In this document: one piece after another, positions 26,043 through 36,049 of the stretch | Position numbering within the stretch: position 1 is the first letter of the stretch | Layout of the letters: every line of letters starts with the position of its first letter | DNA from: Erythrobacter donghaensis | Lineage (GTDB): Bacteria; Pseudomonadota; Alphaproteobacteria; Sphingomonadales; Sphingomonadaceae | DNA length: 64,000 nucleotides | Reading direction: 5' to 3' | NCBI RefSeq assembly: GCF_001557325.1 | Contig: NZ_LSJS01000151.1 | Span: 28,945-92,944 of the forward strand | Notes under the pieces: model-generated | Seen by the model: only the letters and a program-made list of their open reading frames with translations | Database searches by the model: none | What the model was told of the DNA's origin: nothing | Position numbers and translations under genes: made by a program

Positions 26043-27787
26043 GCTGCCCAGCGGTCTTCCGCAGAAGCCGCGGCTGCGCCCATCGCACCCGCCTCGAGCC
26101 GGAAATCGGCCACCAGTGCCGCAAGACCCTGCGCCTGCCGCGTGAGCCCGCTCGCCGCCGCAGTCGCCTCCTCGACCATTGCGGCGTTCTGCTGGGTCAT
26201 CCGGTCCATCTCGCGCGCCGCGCTGCTGACCTGCTGCAAGCTGTCGGCCTGCACCGAGGAGGCCTCGGCGATCCGGGCGATATGCTCGCTGGTGCGCGCC
26301 ACATGGGTGAGGATCGCGTCGAAGGCCTCGCCCGTGCGGCCGACCAGCGCGACCCCCCGCTCGACATGGCCGGCGCTCGCGGTGATCAGCGCGGTGATGT
26401 CGCTCGCCGCTTCGGCCGAGCGCTGGGCGAGGGCGCGCACCTCGTTGGCGACCACGGCAAAGCCCTTGCCGGATTCGCCCGCGCGCGCCGCCTCGACCCC
26501 GGCGTTCAAGGCGAGGAGGTTGGTCTGGAAGGCGATCCCCTCGATCAGGGTGATGATCTGCGCGACCTCGTGCGAGGATTGCTCGATAGCGGTCATCGTT
26601 TCCATCGCGTCGCGCACCACTGCGCCGCCGGTCGCGACCTCGTTCTGCGCCTCGCCCACGGTCTTTTCGGCATCGCGGGCGCTGGCGGCGGTGCCCTGGA
26701 CGCCGCTTGCGATCTCGCCCATCGCGCTGGTGGTCTGCTCGACCCGGGCGGCCTGCAATTCGTTGCGCTTGGCAAGGTCGTCGGAGGCCGCGTGGATCTC
26801 GCCCGCGCCGCTGGTTACCCCCTCGGCCGCATTCACCACCTCGCGGATCACGCCCGCCAATTCCTGCGCGGTGCGGTTGAAGTTTTCGCGCAGCGCCTCG
26901 TATTCGGCCGCGAACGGCGTGGCGATCCGGCAGGTGAGATCGCGCGCGGCGAGCGCCTTCAGCCCGTCGGCGAGGGCACCCACAACCAGGTGCTGCTGGG
27001 CGTCGGCCTTCTGCTTCGACAGGGCGGCGGCACGGAACACCTCGGCGGCGCGGGCGATGTCGCCGATCTCGTCGGAGGTATCGGCCTCGGGGATAGCGGC
27101 GGCAAAATCGCCCGCAGCCAGCGTCCCGAGCCGTTCGGCAAGTCTGATCAGGCGGGCTACGATCGCGCGGCGGACCATCCACACCGTCCCCGCCAGCACC
27201 GCCAGCGAGAGCAGCGCGAAGAACACCAGCAGCAGCCAGCTGCTCGATTGCGCTGCAGCATTCTTCTGCGCGAGCAGATCCTCGAACACGAGGCCGATCG
27301 CCTCCATCGATTCCTCGAGCGTGTCGAACTTGGCATTGAACTCGGGAAACAGCGCCTCGGCCCGCGCGCGATCCCCGGCGGCGGCCTCGACCATCTTCTT
27401 CGCGATCCCGAGATAGGCCTCGACATCGGCGTCGGTCTTGGCGAGCAGCGCGATCATCTTCTCCTGCTCGGCCGCATCGGCATCCTTGCGGTTCTCGGCC
27501 ATGATCGTGCGGTAATTGGCGGAATACTCGGCCAGATCCTTGCGCGCGGCGGCGATCTGCGCGGGGTTCCCGCTCGCCGCGCCGTAGAGCGCCGCATAGA
27601 CCGCGCCGCGCACCGCGTCGTGCATCATGTCGCCGACCATGTGGTTGCGCAGCATTCCCACCAGCCGCTCGCCCTCGGCATCGCTCTGCATGCGGCTGTA
27701 GTCGCGCCAGGCGGTGGCGGCGGTCTGCACCAGCGTCAGGCCGAGCAGCACGGCGGCAAGGATGAGGGCACGGGTCTTGATTGTCAT
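26039..27787 (-). CDS. Methyl-accepting chemotaxis protein
   Basis: A 582-aa sensor with two membrane helices (about residues 5-25 and 185-208), a ~160-residue periplasmic helical domain between them, a HAMP region after the second helix, and a cytoplasmic signalling domain with the hairpin tip IAFQTNLLALNAGVEAARAGESGKGFAVVANEVRALAQRSA, where CheA and CheW bind. There is no C-terminal CheR-binding pentapeptide. No other chemotaxis gene is in the window. Ligand unknown. Confidence 0.93.
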   Translation of the reverse strand: MTIKTRALILAAVLLGLTLVQTAATAWRDYSRMQSDAEGERLVGMLRNHMVGDMMHDAVRGAVYAALYGAASGNPAQIAAARKDLAEYSANYRTIMAENRKDADAAEQEKMIALLAKTDADVEAYLGIAKKMVEAAAGDRARAEALFPEFNAKFDTLEESMEAIGLVFEDLLAQKNAAAQSSSWLLLVFFALLSLAVLAGTVWMVRRAIVARLIRLAERLGTLAAGDFAAAIPEADTSDEIGDIARAAEVFRAAALSKQKADAQQHLVVGALADGLKALAARDLTCRIATPFAAEYEALRENFNRTAQELAGVIREVVNAAEGVTSGAGEIHAASDDLAKRNELQAARVEQTTSAMGEIASGVQGTAASARDAEKTVGEAQNEVATGGAVVRDAMETMTAIEQSSHEVAQIITLIEGIAFQTNLLALNAGVEAARAGESGKGFAVVANEVRALAQRSAEAASDITALITASAGHVERGVALVGRTGEAFDAILTHVARTSEHIARIAEASSVQADSLQQVSSAAREMDRMTQQNAAMVEEATAAASGLTRQAQGLAALVADFRLEAGAMGAAAASAEDRWAA

Positions 27788-27821
27788 GCTGGCGGGTTCC
27801 CGGATGGAGGCGAGGGCGCGC

Positions 27822-29105
27822 TCACCGGCTTGCCGCGCCGGTGAGGATGAAGCGCAGGGCGAAGATCACCGCATCGCGCGCGCCCGGGCTGCGGTCGGAG
27901 CTGCGGACATACTGGCTGTCGAGCTGCAGCGTCAGCCACGGGGCGACGCGGTCGGCATAGGTGATCTCGAACCCGGTTTCGTTCGGGCCGCGGGCAATGC
28001 CCGCGTCGGCCTCGTTGCGGCGGAACCTGCCTGTCAGGAAGGCCTGGTTAACCCCCGCGGAGAATTGGCTGTCGGGCCGCCCGGTGAAGACGCCATTGAC
28101 CAGCACCCCGGCCTGCCAACCGCCCCAATAGGGGGTGGTGTCGCCATCGGAGATCCCTGCGCGAAGGAACAGGCTCGCCGCCGGCGTATCGGGCTCGGAG
28201 GCTTGCTTCGACGTGCCGATGGGCACTTCGACCAGCAGATAGGCGCCCGCCGCGCGCTGACGCAGCGGATCGCCCGCGGCATCGACGAGGCGCAGATCAT
28301 CCTGGCGGCGGGTGTAGGTCCACGCCCCCAGCGCCAGCTTGCCGAAGCTCGTCACCCCGGCCTCGCCGATCACCAGCGCGCCCTCGCGCAGCATCGCGGG
28401 GATCCCGCCCGCATCACCCAGCACGCCGCTCTCGGCATTGACCAGCGCGAGGCTCGCATAGGTGGTGGCGGTGGGCTCGACGTGCACCATCAGGGTGGGT
28501 GCGGTCGAGGGGAAGATCGCCGGGCCGTTGGGGCCGGTGGCCGCGAGCTCCGAGCCGATCCCGAAGGCAGGCGCGATCAGCAGCCCTGCGGCCTCGTTGC
28601 TGTAGAATTCGGCGTTGAGATCGATGAACCCCGCAGCCAGGCGCACCCCGGCATCGGCGAAGTCCTTGGCAAGGTAGAACTGGTAGAGCTTGACGCGATT
28701 ATGCGCGACCTCGGCATTGTCGATGCCCTGGAGCGTGCCCGCCAGCAGGTTCGGTTCGCGCCCGGTGCCCGCGATCACCTCGCCGACCAGCTGCGCGCCG
28801 CGCCACCCGGCGGCGGCCTCGAGATCGAGCGTGCCGGTGAGGGTCAGCAGGTCGACATGGCGCACGCCGCTGCGCTCGCCTTGCGCCACCCCGACGATGT
28901 CGAGCACATATTCGCCCTCGAGCGTGAAGACCGACGCATCCTCGGCGGCCTCGCCATCCTCGGCGCTCTCGGCATTGCCGGCGTGCAGGGCGGCGGTCGG
29001 CAGGGTGCTCGCACCCAGCAACATGATGCAGCGCAGCAGCGCCGCGATGATCCTCGCACTGACCGACAAATGCTGCATGGCCTCGCCCTCGATGCAAGAC
29101 TGCAC
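27822..29105 (-). CDS. OprB-like carbohydrate-selective porin
   Basis: A 427-aa outer-membrane protein (418 aa if it starts at the ATG at 29078). After a signal region (LLGASTLPTAALHAG) the sequence alternates in beta-strand fashion with motifs of the OprB family: LTGTLDLEAAAGWRGAQL, FYLAKDFADAGVRLAAGFIDLNAEFYSNEAAGLL, and strand ends rich in aromatic residues. It ends in a strand lacking the usual terminal Phe. Likely a passive uptake channel; substrate unknown. Confidence 0.8.
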   Translation of the reverse strand: MQSCIEGEAMQHLSVSARIIAALLRCIMLLGASTLPTAALHAGNAESAEDGEAAEDASVFTLEGEYVLDIVGVAQGERSGVRHVDLLTLTGTLDLEAAAGWRGAQLVGEVIAGTGREPNLLAGTLQGIDNAEVAHNRVKLYQFYLAKDFADAGVRLAAGFIDLNAEFYSNEAAGLLIAPAFGIGSELAATGPNGPAIFPSTAPTLMVHVEPTATTYASLALVNAESGVLGDAGGIPAMLREGALVIGEAGVTSFGKLALGAWTYTRRQDDLRLVDAAGDPLRQRAAGAYLLVEVPIGTSKQASEPDTPAASLFLRAGISDGDTTPYWGGWQAGVLVNGVFTGRPDSQFSAGVNQAFLTGRFRRNEADAGIARGPNETGFEITYADRVAPWLTLQLDSQYVRSSDRSPGARDAVIFALRFILTGAASR

Positions 29106-29233
29106 CGCGGCGATGGGCCCGGTTTTCTCTGCATCTTGCGGGGTTTGCAGATAATGCGGGGGCCGCTAAGCGCTGGTGAGGCGTGCCCCCCGTCAGGTTC
29201 CTTACGCGGGAATCGCGGGGAGCCGGGAAGGTG

Positions 29234-30463
29234 TCAGGCGGCTTGATCGGGGCCGACCGGGCGTGCCGACAACTCCTGGCGCAGCAGCTTGCCGATCGGA
29301 TCGCGCGGCAGGCTGTCGACGAACTCGATGTAGCGCGGGCGCTTGTAGCCTGCGATCTGCCCCTTGAAGCGGGCGGTGATCTCCGCGCGGGTGAGCGTGT
29401 GTCCGGGCTTCAGCACCACGAAGGCCTTGACCGCCTCGCCCCATTGCCTGTCGGGCACGCCGCAGCAGCCTGCGTCGGCGACCTCGGGCATGGCGGCGAA
29501 GACCGCGTCGACCTCGGCGGGGTAGACGTTCTCGCCGCCGGTCTTGATCAGCTCCTTGGCGCGCCCGAGGAGGTAGCCGAGCCCGCGTTCGTCCATCGTG
29601 CCGAGGTCGCCGGTGCGCAGCCAGCCGTGGCCGAGGGCAGCCGCGCTCGCCTCGGGGTTGCGCCAGTAGCCGAGCATCACCGCCGGGCCGCGCAGGCACA
29701 ATTCGCCCTCCGCGCCCGGGGGAAGATGGTTGCCCTCGGGGTCGAGCACGGTCATTTCGACATGCGGCAGCGTCCAGCCGATCGAGCGGGGGTGCTCCAG
29801 CATGTCGGGATAGTCAATGAAGGTCGCAAAGCCGCAGATCTCGGTCTGGCCGTAGCCGCCGACGACCCGGGCGTCCCAATCGGTCTCGATGAACTCGTAC
29901 ATCTGAGGCCGCCCCATGCCCGCCCCGCCGGTGTAGTTGGTGAGCGGCATGCGGCCGTCGCGGACCGGGTTCATCGCCTGCCACGGGAAGGAGATGGTGG
30001 GAAAGGCGCTGGTGGTGGTGCAGCCCTCGCGGTGGAGCAACTCGAGGATCGCGGCGCTATCGTCGTCGCGCCCCGCGAACACGGATGTGCCCCCGCAGGC
30101 GAGCATCGCCGCCACCTGCTGCATGCCGACGACATGGAACAGCGGATTGACCGACAGCAGCACTTCGTCGGCGGTGAAGCGGCGATGCTGTGCGAAGCCC
30201 AAGGCGCTCGCGGCAACCGCGCTTCCCGCTTGCAGACAGCCCTTGGGCCGGCCGGTCGTGCCGCTGGTGTACATCATGTAGAGCGGGCGATCGGGGGCAA
30301 GGCCGAGGCCGAGGTCGTAGGCGTGGGGCGCGGGCGGGAGTGCGGCGAGAGCGGCGGTTTCGAAAAGACCGTCGGCAGCGTGGTGTTCGTCCACCTGATG
30401 TACTTCGCCCGCCGCAGCGCCCTCGATCAGGGCGGCAAAGCGCGGGTTGGCAAAGGTCATCAC
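29234..30463 (-). CDS. AMP-binding acyl-CoA synthetase, N-terminally truncated
   Basis: An ANL-family enzyme that would activate a carboxylic acid as acyl-AMP and then acyl-CoA. The core is intact: MMYTSGTTGRPKG (P-loop), GGYGQTEICGF, GWLRTGDLG, RAKELIKTGGENVYPAEVD and the C-terminal catalytic Lys in GKLLRQEL. The first ~90 residues of the fold are absent. In the same frame, ligase-like sequence (AEIAWICGNAEPV) continues upstream of the first possible start (GTG 30463) and then breaks off inside the neighbouring terD-like gene. The gene therefore seems to have lost its 5' end by deletion and may not be functional. Confidence 0.75.
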   Translation of the reverse strand: MMTFANPRFAALIEGAAAGEVHQVDEHHAADGLFETAALAALPPAPHAYDLGLGLAPDRPLYMMYTSGTTGRPKGCLQAGSAVAASALGFAQHRRFTADEVLLSVNPLFHVVGMQQVAAMLACGGTSVFAGRDDDSAAILELLHREGCTTTSAFPTISFPWQAMNPVRDGRMPLTNYTGGAGMGRPQMYEFIETDWDARVVGGYGQTEICGFATFIDYPDMLEHPRSIGWTLPHVEMTVLDPEGNHLPPGAEGELCLRGPAVMLGYWRNPEASAAALGHGWLRTGDLGTMDERGLGYLLGRAKELIKTGGENVYPAEVDAVFAAMPEVADAGCCGVPDRQWGEAVKAFVVLKPGHTLTRAEITARFKGQIAGYKRPRYIEFVDSLPRDPIGKLLRQELSARPVGPDQAA

Positions 30464-31017
30464 GGGTTCGGCATTGCCGCAGATCCATGCGATTTCGGCG
30501 GGGGCGGCGGTGCGGGCGCATCGGCGACCTCGCCGCCGAAATGCCCGATCAACGCGGCAAGCCCGCCCGCGAAGCCTGCGGCAATCGTGCCGATCTTCCA
30601 GCCCGAGGAGTGCCGGTAGATTTCCGCCAGCATCACCGCCTTCTCGTTGGTGAGCGCGGCCGCGGCATCGAAGCTCGCCTTGCCGCCGTCGATCGTCACC
30701 ATCAGCGGGCGGCTTTCGCCGACCGAGCGGCTGTCATGGGTGGCGGTGAAGACGATGCGGTCGATGTTCGCGGGGAGGCGGTCGAGTTCGAGCGTGAAGG
30801 TCGCGGTGTTGCCCGCGCTCGCCATGCGCACCTCGCCGCCCGGGGTCGCGGGGTTGGAGAACAGCACGACATAGCGATCGTCGCCGATCTTCTGGCCGGG
30901 CTCGAGGCCAAAGGCGGCGATGTCGATCCCGTCGAGGCCGAACTCGACCTTCACCTCGCAATTGCTGCCGACCCCCAGGTCGGACAGCGAGCGCTTTTCC
31001 CCACGTTGCAGCTGCAT
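30460..31017 (-). CDS. TerD-family protein, C-terminally truncated
   Basis: A 185-aa protein with one TerD-type calcium-binding stress domain: MQLQRGEKRSLSDL, DDRYVVLFSNPATP, LDRLPANIDRIVFTATHD, and LAEIYRHSSGWKIGTIAAGFAGGLAALIGHFGG. After a Pro-rich linker (APPPPPK) the frame enters sequence that belongs, in another frame, to the acyl-CoA ligase and stops. Related TerA-like proteins carry a second TerD domain after such a linker, so the C-terminal domain appears lost. The stop overlaps the ligase GTG. Linked to tellurite/stress responses by family only. Confidence 0.75.
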   Translation of the reverse strand: MQLQRGEKRSLSDLGVGSNCEVKVEFGLDGIDIAAFGLEPGQKIGDDRYVVLFSNPATPGGEVRMASAGNTATFTLELDRLPANIDRIVFTATHDSRSVGESRPLMVTIDGGKASFDAAAALTNEKAVMLAEIYRHSSGWKIGTIAAGFAGGLAALIGHFGGEVADAPAPPPPPKSHGSAAMPNP

Positions 31018-31083
31018 GCGAATATGCTCCAGGTCTTGATCGGCGGGCGCGCCCCTCGCGCGCCGGGCCGGGATGGGTTCAGG

Positions 31084-31665
31084 TCAAAGAATGGCGCGGG
31101 CGGGCGCGGTGAGATCGTGGACGGTGCGCCCCGAGGTACGCTCGCCGATCGCCTTGAAGTCCCACTGGCCTCCGGCGCGCGACAGGCGGGCGAGGATCAG
31201 GCCGGTATGCGGGCCGGAATCCGAAATGTCGAAGCGCGCGAGCTCGCGCCCGCTCTTCTTGTCGACCACCCGGCCAAAGGCATTGGCGACCTTGTCGAAG
31301 GTCTGCCCGCGGAAGGAGTTGACGGTGAGCACGATGTGTTCGACCCGCGCGTCCAATCGGTCCAATTCGATCGCGATGCTCTCGTCATCGCCGTCACCCT
31401 CGCCGGTGAGGTTGTCGCCGCTGTGGCGGATTGTGCCGGCGGCGTTGGTGAGCTTGCCGAACCACACCTGTTCGAGCACGGCCTTGTCGACGTCGAAGGT
31501 GATGCACGAGGCGTCGAGATCGATGTCCCCGCCGCCGCCCAGCAATCCGCCGAGGAAGCCCTTCTTGGCGACGTCCCAGCCCACTCCGAGGCTGATCTGG
31601 GACAGGCCGTGCGGGGCCTCCTTGGCGAGGCTGACCGACTGGCTCTTCTGGAGCGAAATTCCCAC
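31084..31665 (-). CDS. TerD family stress protein
   Basis: A 193-aa TerD/TerZ-type protein. The start GTG at 31665 gives VGISLQKSQSVSLAKE, the usual beginning of the family. The calcium-site region GGGGDIDLDASCITFD and HSGDNLTGEGDGDDESIAIELDRL match the TerD double DxD pattern, and FDISDSGPHTGLILARLSRAGGQWDFKAIGE is the family C-terminal core. It lies upstream of the truncated TerD gene on the same strand, 66 bases away, suggesting an operon. Confidence 0.88.
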   Translation of the reverse strand: MGISLQKSQSVSLAKEAPHGLSQISLGVGWDVAKKGFLGGLLGGGGDIDLDASCITFDVDKAVLEQVWFGKLTNAAGTIRHSGDNLTGEGDGDDESIAIELDRLDARVEHIVLTVNSFRGQTFDKVANAFGRVVDKKSGRELARFDISDSGPHTGLILARLSRAGGQWDFKAIGERTSGRTVHDLTAPARAIL

Positions 31666-31810
31666 TGATCCCCCGGCGCTGTCGCGCACTGTCTCGTTCC
31701 GGTACAAGGTATCCGCGAAGGCCGGAGGGGTGTCAACCCTGCACCCGACGGGATAGCGACAGGGTTAGTGTTGTTATCGTTACGTTTTTGTTAAAACGCG
31801 ACAAGGCGAT

Positions 31811-32440
31811 TCAGAGCCCGAAGCTGCCCTTCAGCCCGTCGATCACATATTGCGCCGCGAGCGCCGCCAGCAGCACGCCGAGGAGGCGGGTGATGACCGC
31901 TTCGACCTTGTCGCCGAGCAGCCGGATCAGCGGGCCTGCCGCGACCAGCGCGGCCGCAGTGATGACCAGCACCGCGGCCAGCGCGGCGAGGATCTGGCCC
32001 TGCTCGGGCAGGTTGCCATCCGCCTCGTTCATCAGCAGCATGATCGCCGCGATCGCGCCCGGCCCCGCCAGCATCGGCATCGCCATCGGGAAGACCGAGA
32101 CGTCCTCGATCTCGGGGGTGGCGGCGATCTTCTCGGCGCGTTCCTCGCGGCGCTGGGTGCGCTTTTCGAACACCATGTCGAAGGCGATGAAGAACAGCAT
32201 CAGCCCGCCCGCGATGCGGAACGAGTTCAGCTCGATGTGCAGCGCGCCCAGCAGCTCCTGCCCGAACAGCGCGAAGATCAGCAGGATGACGCTCGCGATC
32301 CCGGTCGCCCGCAGCGCCATGCTCCGCGCCTGCGCCACGCTCGCGCCCTTGGTCAGCCCGGCATAGATCGGCGCGCATCCGGGCGGATCGATCACCACGA
32401 ACAGGGTGACGAAGGCGGAAAGGAAAGTCTCGGTCAGCAT
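31811..32440 (-). CDS. MarC family integral membrane protein
   Basis: A 209-aa membrane protein with six predicted helices: FVTLFVVIDPPGCAPIYAGLT at the N terminus, ELLGALHIELNSFRIAGGLMLFFIAFDM, and FPMAMPMLAGPGAIAAIMLLMNEA, all typical of the MarC/UPF0056 family. Despite the name it has no proven role in drug resistance. It is followed on the minus strand by the terD genes and preceded by a small lipoprotein gene. Confidence 0.92.
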   Translation of the reverse strand: MLTETFLSAFVTLFVVIDPPGCAPIYAGLTKGASVAQARSMALRATGIASVILLIFALFGQELLGALHIELNSFRIAGGLMLFFIAFDMVFEKRTQRREERAEKIAATPEIEDVSVFPMAMPMLAGPGAIAAIMLLMNEADGNLPEQGQILAALAAVLVITAAALVAAGPLIRLLGDKVEAVITRLLGVLLAALAAQYVIDGLKGSFGL

Positions 32441-32467
32441 GGCGGAAGGCTCTGGCGCCCCCTCACA

Positions 32468-33247
32468 TCAATCGCCGGTCGGCACAAGGCTTTGTTCGAT
32501 CCCCGTCAGCCAGCGGCCCTGCTGGAAGTAGTCGGCGGCGATATAGCGCGTGCCGTCGGCGCGGTGCTCCCAGCGCCAGCGCAGCGTGCCGTCGCGCGAG
32601 AGCCTGGCGTCGGTCTTGCCATCCTCCCCGAGCGGGATCGCGGGCGGCGGCGGAACCGGCGCACCGGGGCGCGGGCACGTGGCGACGAGGCCCTGGATCG
32701 CGTCGATCTCCGTCACCACGATGTCGCCCGGCTGCGCCTCGACCTTCGCCGGTGGCGGGGGCTGCGGCACGTCGGGCCCGCCGACATCGAAGACGTAGCG
32801 ATAGGCGCCATCGGGCTGGCGCTCCCACACGGTGACGAAATTGCCGACCGTGCCGTCGGGCCCGCGCAACCGCCCCTGGCTGACCGCGACCGCACCGTCG
32901 CAGCTCATCACCACGGTGCGCGCCTTCCACGTGACGGCCTGCGGCGGATCCTTCCGCGTCGCCAGCCACGGGGCGATGGGGAAGGGGCCGCCCGGGCCAT
33001 GCAGCAGCGCACCGGGCGCGGCATACTTGGCGAAGGCGGTCCACTGGCCCAGCTCCTGCGCGTCCCGGGCAAAGGCGATCTCGGCGGCGACGATGGTGCT
33101 CGGCTGCGCGGCCCCCGGCGCGGTCGCGAGCGCGCGGTCGATGATCGCCACCTGACGCTTGGTCGGCTTGGGCGGCCCCCCGCCGCCAGCGCAAGCGGCA
33201 AGACCGGCGCAGAGCGCGGCGGCGACGAGCAGGCGGGCGTGGTTCAT
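32468..33247 (-). CDS. Putative lipoprotein of unknown function
   Basis: A 259-aa exported protein. The start ATG at 33247 overlaps the folD stop (ATGA) and gives a lipoprotein signal with lipobox LAACAG. The mature protein has an N-terminal helical part with [29 protein letters not shown], a SnoaL-like mixed alpha/beta core ([34 protein letters not shown]), and a Pro-rich insertion. The order of strands suggests an NTF2-like fold, but this is a guess. Confidence 0.75.
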   Translation of the reverse strand: MNHARLLVAAALCAGLAACAGGGGPPKPTKRQVAIIDRALATAPGAAQPSTIVAAEIAFARDAQELGQWTAFAKYAAPGALLHGPGGPFPIAPWLATRKDPPQAVTWKARTVVMSCDGAVAVSQGRLRGPDGTVGNFVTVWERQPDGAYRYVFDVGGPDVPQPPPPAKVEAQPGDIVVTEIDAIQGLVATCPRPGAPVPPPPAIPLGEDGKTDARLSRDGTLRWRWEHRADGTRYIAADYFQQGRWLTGIEQSLVPTGD

Positions 33248-34155
33248 AATCCCTCGGGCGGCTCCATTCCGGCGTGAGCATGCGCGGCGACCAGCGTGTT
33301 CCGGAGCAGCACCGCAATCGTCATCGGCCCCACTCCGCCCGGCACCGGGGTGATCGCGCCCGCGACCGCGGCGGCCTCGGCATAGGCCACATCGCCCACC
33401 AGCCGCCCCTTGGGCTTGTCTTCGGTGGGGGCCAAGCGGTTGATGCCGACATCGATCACGGTCGCGCCCGGCTTGATCCAGTCCCCGCGCACCATCTCCG
33501 GCCGCCCCACGGCGGCAACCACGATGTCGGCGCGGCGCACCACCTCCGGCAGGTTGCGGGTGCGGCTGTGCGCGAGGGTGACGGTGGCATTGGCATCGGT
33601 GAGCAGCTGCGCCATCGGCTTGCCGACGATGTTCGAGCGCCCGATCACCACCGCCTCCAGCCCGCTGAGGTTGCCCAAGTGATCCTGCAGCAGCATCAGG
33701 CACCCCAGCGGCGTGCAGGGGACGAAGCCCCTCTGCCCGACCGCGAGCCGCCCGGCGTTGATCACGTGGAAGCCGTCGACATCTTTGTCGGGATCGATCG
33801 CGGCGATCACCGCCTGCTCGTCGAGACCTTGCGGCAGCGGCAGCTGGACGAGGATGCCGTCAACCTCGGGGTCGCGGTTCAGCCGCTCGACCAGCGTCAG
33901 CAGCTCGGCCGAAGAGGTGGTGGCGGGCAGGCGATGCTCGAAGCTCGCGATCCCCGCCTCCTCGCAGGCCCGGCCCTTGGCGCCGACATAGACCTGGCTC
34001 GCCGCGTCATCGCCGACCAGCACCACCGCCAGCCCCGGACGGCGCCCGGCGGCAAGCGTGAAGTCCGCCGCGCCTGCGCCGATCTTCGCCCGCAAGGCGT
34101 CCGCGAAGGCCTTCCCGTCGATCCGCGCCGCCAAGGTCTGGAGGGGATCCGGCAT
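33244..34155 (-). CDS. folD: Bifunctional methylenetetrahydrofolate dehydrogenase/cyclohydrolase FolD
   Basis: FolD interconverts 5,10-methylene-THF and 10-formyl-THF with NADP. The 303-aa protein shows [29 protein letters not shown] with the catalytic Lys, [27 protein letters not shown], and [16 protein letters not shown] for NADP binding, then [19 protein letters not shown]. It overlaps both neighbours (yggT-type gene and the lipoprotein gene). Confidence 0.96.
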   Translation of the reverse strand: MPDPLQTLAARIDGKAFADALRAKIGAGAADFTLAAGRRPGLAVVLVGDDAASQVYVGAKGRACEEAGIASFEHRLPATTSSAELLTLVERLNRDPEVDGILVQLPLPQGLDEQAVIAAIDPDKDVDGFHVINAGRLAVGQRGFVPCTPLGCLMLLQDHLGNLSGLEAVVIGRSNIVGKPMAQLLTDANATVTLAHSRTRNLPEVVRRADIVVAAVGRPEMVRGDWIKPGATVIDVGINRLAPTEDKPKGRLVGDVAYAEAAAVAGAITPVPGGVGPMTIAVLLRNTLVAAHAHAGMEPPEGL

Positions 34156-34436
34156 CAGTAGGCGAGGCCCTGCACGACCCGCGAGACCGCCGCGAGCAGG
34201 ATCATGAACACCATCGGCGAGAAGTCGATCGCGCCGGTATCGGGCATGATGCGCCGGATCGGGCGCAGCGCCGGCTCGAACAGGCGCGAGAGCGCATCGT
34301 GCACCGCGAAGACGAACTGGTTGCGCGGGCTCACCACGTTGAAGGCGAACAGCAGCCCGATGATGAACCAGATGATCAACAGCATGTTGGCCGTGCTGAT
34401 CACCATGCCGAGAATATCAACCAATGCCTGAGTCAT
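34155..34436 (-). CDS. YggT family membrane protein
   Basis: A 93-aa protein with two hydrophobic segments ([25 protein letters not shown] and [16 protein letters not shown]) flanking the conserved middle [33 protein letters not shown] region. YggT proteins are linked to membrane or cell-shape functions without a set mechanism. The stop overlaps the first base of folD. Confidence 0.93.
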   Translation of the reverse strand: MTQALVDILGMVISTANMLLIIWFIIGLLFAFNVVSPRNQFVFAVHDALSRLFEPALRPIRRIMPDTGAIDFSPMVFMILLAAVSRVVQGLAY

Positions 34437-34507
34437 TGCGATCCGTTTCCGTTACGAAGGCGGCGGCTTGCCGTGTGGCTGGCCTGCGCCCGGTCTTGTC
34501 CCTTGGT

Positions 34508-34533
34508 AGGCGTATTAGCCTGTTAATACGCCT
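34508..34533. repeat. 10-bp inverted repeat between argB and yggT
   Basis: AGGCGTATTA (34508-34517) and TAATACGCCT (34524-34533) are perfect complements around GCCTGT. It lies in the 131-base gap between argB and yggT. It lacks a T-run, so it may be an operator or a weak terminator. Confidence 0.5.
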
Positions 34534-34567
34534 CGCGCCATAGTGTTCCCGCGCCCCGGTTCCAGCC

Positions 34568-35485
34568 TCACGCGCGAACCAGCGTGCCGGCCCCGCGGGC
34601 GGTGAAGAATTCGAGCAGCATCGCGTGGCCCACCCGGCCATCGAGCACCACCGCCGCCTCGCAGCCCGATTGCACCGCGGCGACGCAGGTTTCCAGCTTG
34701 GGCACCATCCCGCCGCGGATCACGCCGTCCTCGCGCAGCTGCGCGATGTCGGCGGGGGTGAGGTCGGTGAGCAGCTCCCCGTCCGCGCCGAGCACGCCCG
34801 CCACGTCGGTCAGCAGGAACAGCCGCGCCGCGCCCAGTGCCGCCGCGATCGCGCCCGCCATGGTGTCGGCGTTGATGTTGTAGGTCGCCCCGTCCTCGCC
34901 GGGAGCAATCGGCGCGATCACCGGGATCATGCCCGCGGCCACCACGGTGTCGATCAGCGTGGTGTCGACCGCGGCAGGCTCGCCCACGAAGCCGAGGTCG
35001 ACCGCCTGTTCGATATTGCTGTCAGGGTCGCGGGTGGTGCGGCTGACCTTGCGCGCGGTCACCAGCCCGCCATCCTTGCCCGAGATGCCGATCGCCTTGC
35101 CGCCTGCGCCGGCGATCCAGCCGACCAGCTCCTTGTTGATCGCGCCCGAGAGCACCATCTCGGCGACCTTGGCGGTGGCCTCGTCGGTCACCCGGAGCCC
35201 GTCGACGAAGGTGCTCTCCACCCCCAGGCGCCTCAGCATCTGCCCGATCTGCGGGCCGCCGCCGTGGACCACCACCGGGTTGATGCCGACCGCCTTCAGG
35301 AGCACGATGTCCTCGGCAAAGTCGCGCGCGGCTTCGGGATCGCCCATCGCATGGCCGCCATACTTCACCACGAAGGTCCGCCCGGCATAGCGCTGGAAGT
35401 AGGGCAGCGCCTCGATCAGCACTTCGGCCTTGGCGAGGTCGGGCGTCTCGGCCCGCGGATGGATCGTCTTCTCGGTCACCGGCAT
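34568..35485 (-). CDS. argB: Acetylglutamate kinase
   Basis: ArgB phosphorylates N-acetylglutamate in arginine synthesis. The 305-aa protein has [25 protein letters not shown] (ATP and substrate binding), [45 protein letters not shown] and the end [37 protein letters not shown]. The length agrees with alphaproteobacterial ArgB, which includes the N-terminal helix tied to arginine feedback inhibition. Confidence 0.97.
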   Translation of the reverse strand: MPVTEKTIHPRAETPDLAKAEVLIEALPYFQRYAGRTFVVKYGGHAMGDPEAARDFAEDIVLLKAVGINPVVVHGGGPQIGQMLRRLGVESTFVDGLRVTDEATAKVAEMVLSGAINKELVGWIAGAGGKAIGISGKDGGLVTARKVSRTTRDPDSNIEQAVDLGFVGEPAAVDTTLIDTVVAAGMIPVIAPIAPGEDGATYNINADTMAGAIAAALGAARLFLLTDVAGVLGADGELLTDLTPADIAQLREDGVIRGGMVPKLETCVAAVQSGCEAAVVLDGRVGHAMLLEFFTARGAGTLVRA

Positions 35486-35686
35486 CGTTCCCAGCGCGCA
35501 TCTCGCGCATCTCGGCCCGCGCCCTAGCGGGCTTGGCGCGCGCGGCCAAGCGGCTTGGTGAGCGGGGTAAACTAGATTAGGAATTCCCGGAAGTCGGTGT
35601 TAACCTCGTCGCGGTCGCAGAGCTGAAACTTCACCAACCGCTGCCTTTCCGCAAGCCGCGGAAGCCAGCGCCGAGGAGACGCGGGC

Positions 35687-35872
35687 ATGAGCGACGACAG
35701 CGCAGACAGCAACGGCACCCCGCAGGGAGCCGCAGACCCATCGGGCGGAGGACGCCGCAACGGCGACCGCCGCCAGGCGCAGGCGCCCTTCGAGGGGGCC
35801 GACCGCCGCAAGAGCGATCGCCGCTCGGGCACCGACCGCCGCACCACGCCGCGAGACGAAACCGCCGATTGA
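35687..35872 (+). CDS. Small Arg/Asp-rich hypothetical protein
   Basis: A 61-aa hydrophilic, probably disordered protein. It has three near-repeats of the form RRxxDRR (GGRRNGDRRQ, ADRRKSDRRS, GTDRRTT). A good ribosome binding site (GAGGAGACGCGGGC) precedes the ATG, which supports it being real. I recognise no domain; similar xDRR repeats occur at the N termini of some regulatory proteins. Confidence 0.55.
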   Translation: MSDDSADSNGTPQGAADPSGGGRRNGDRRQAQAPFEGADRRKSDRRSGTDRRTTPRDETAD

Positions 35873-36049
35873 GGCGCCCGGGCCGGAGGCCATCCCGGCT
35901 TGCGGGCTGGCGACGGGGTTGCAGCGGGCATGACCGGGCAACCCCACGCCGCGCGGGAGGTGTGGGGGCGCGGGTGCGTTGCGCTCTGCTTTTCGGGCCG
36001 ATGCCTGTTTTCGTGCCTACCCGTGAGCTGAGCCACGCGTCTCCGATCA

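Noticed and set aside
25790..27844. A 684-codon plus-strand frame opposite the chemotaxis receptor
   Set aside because: It is antisense to an intact MCP with all expected domains.
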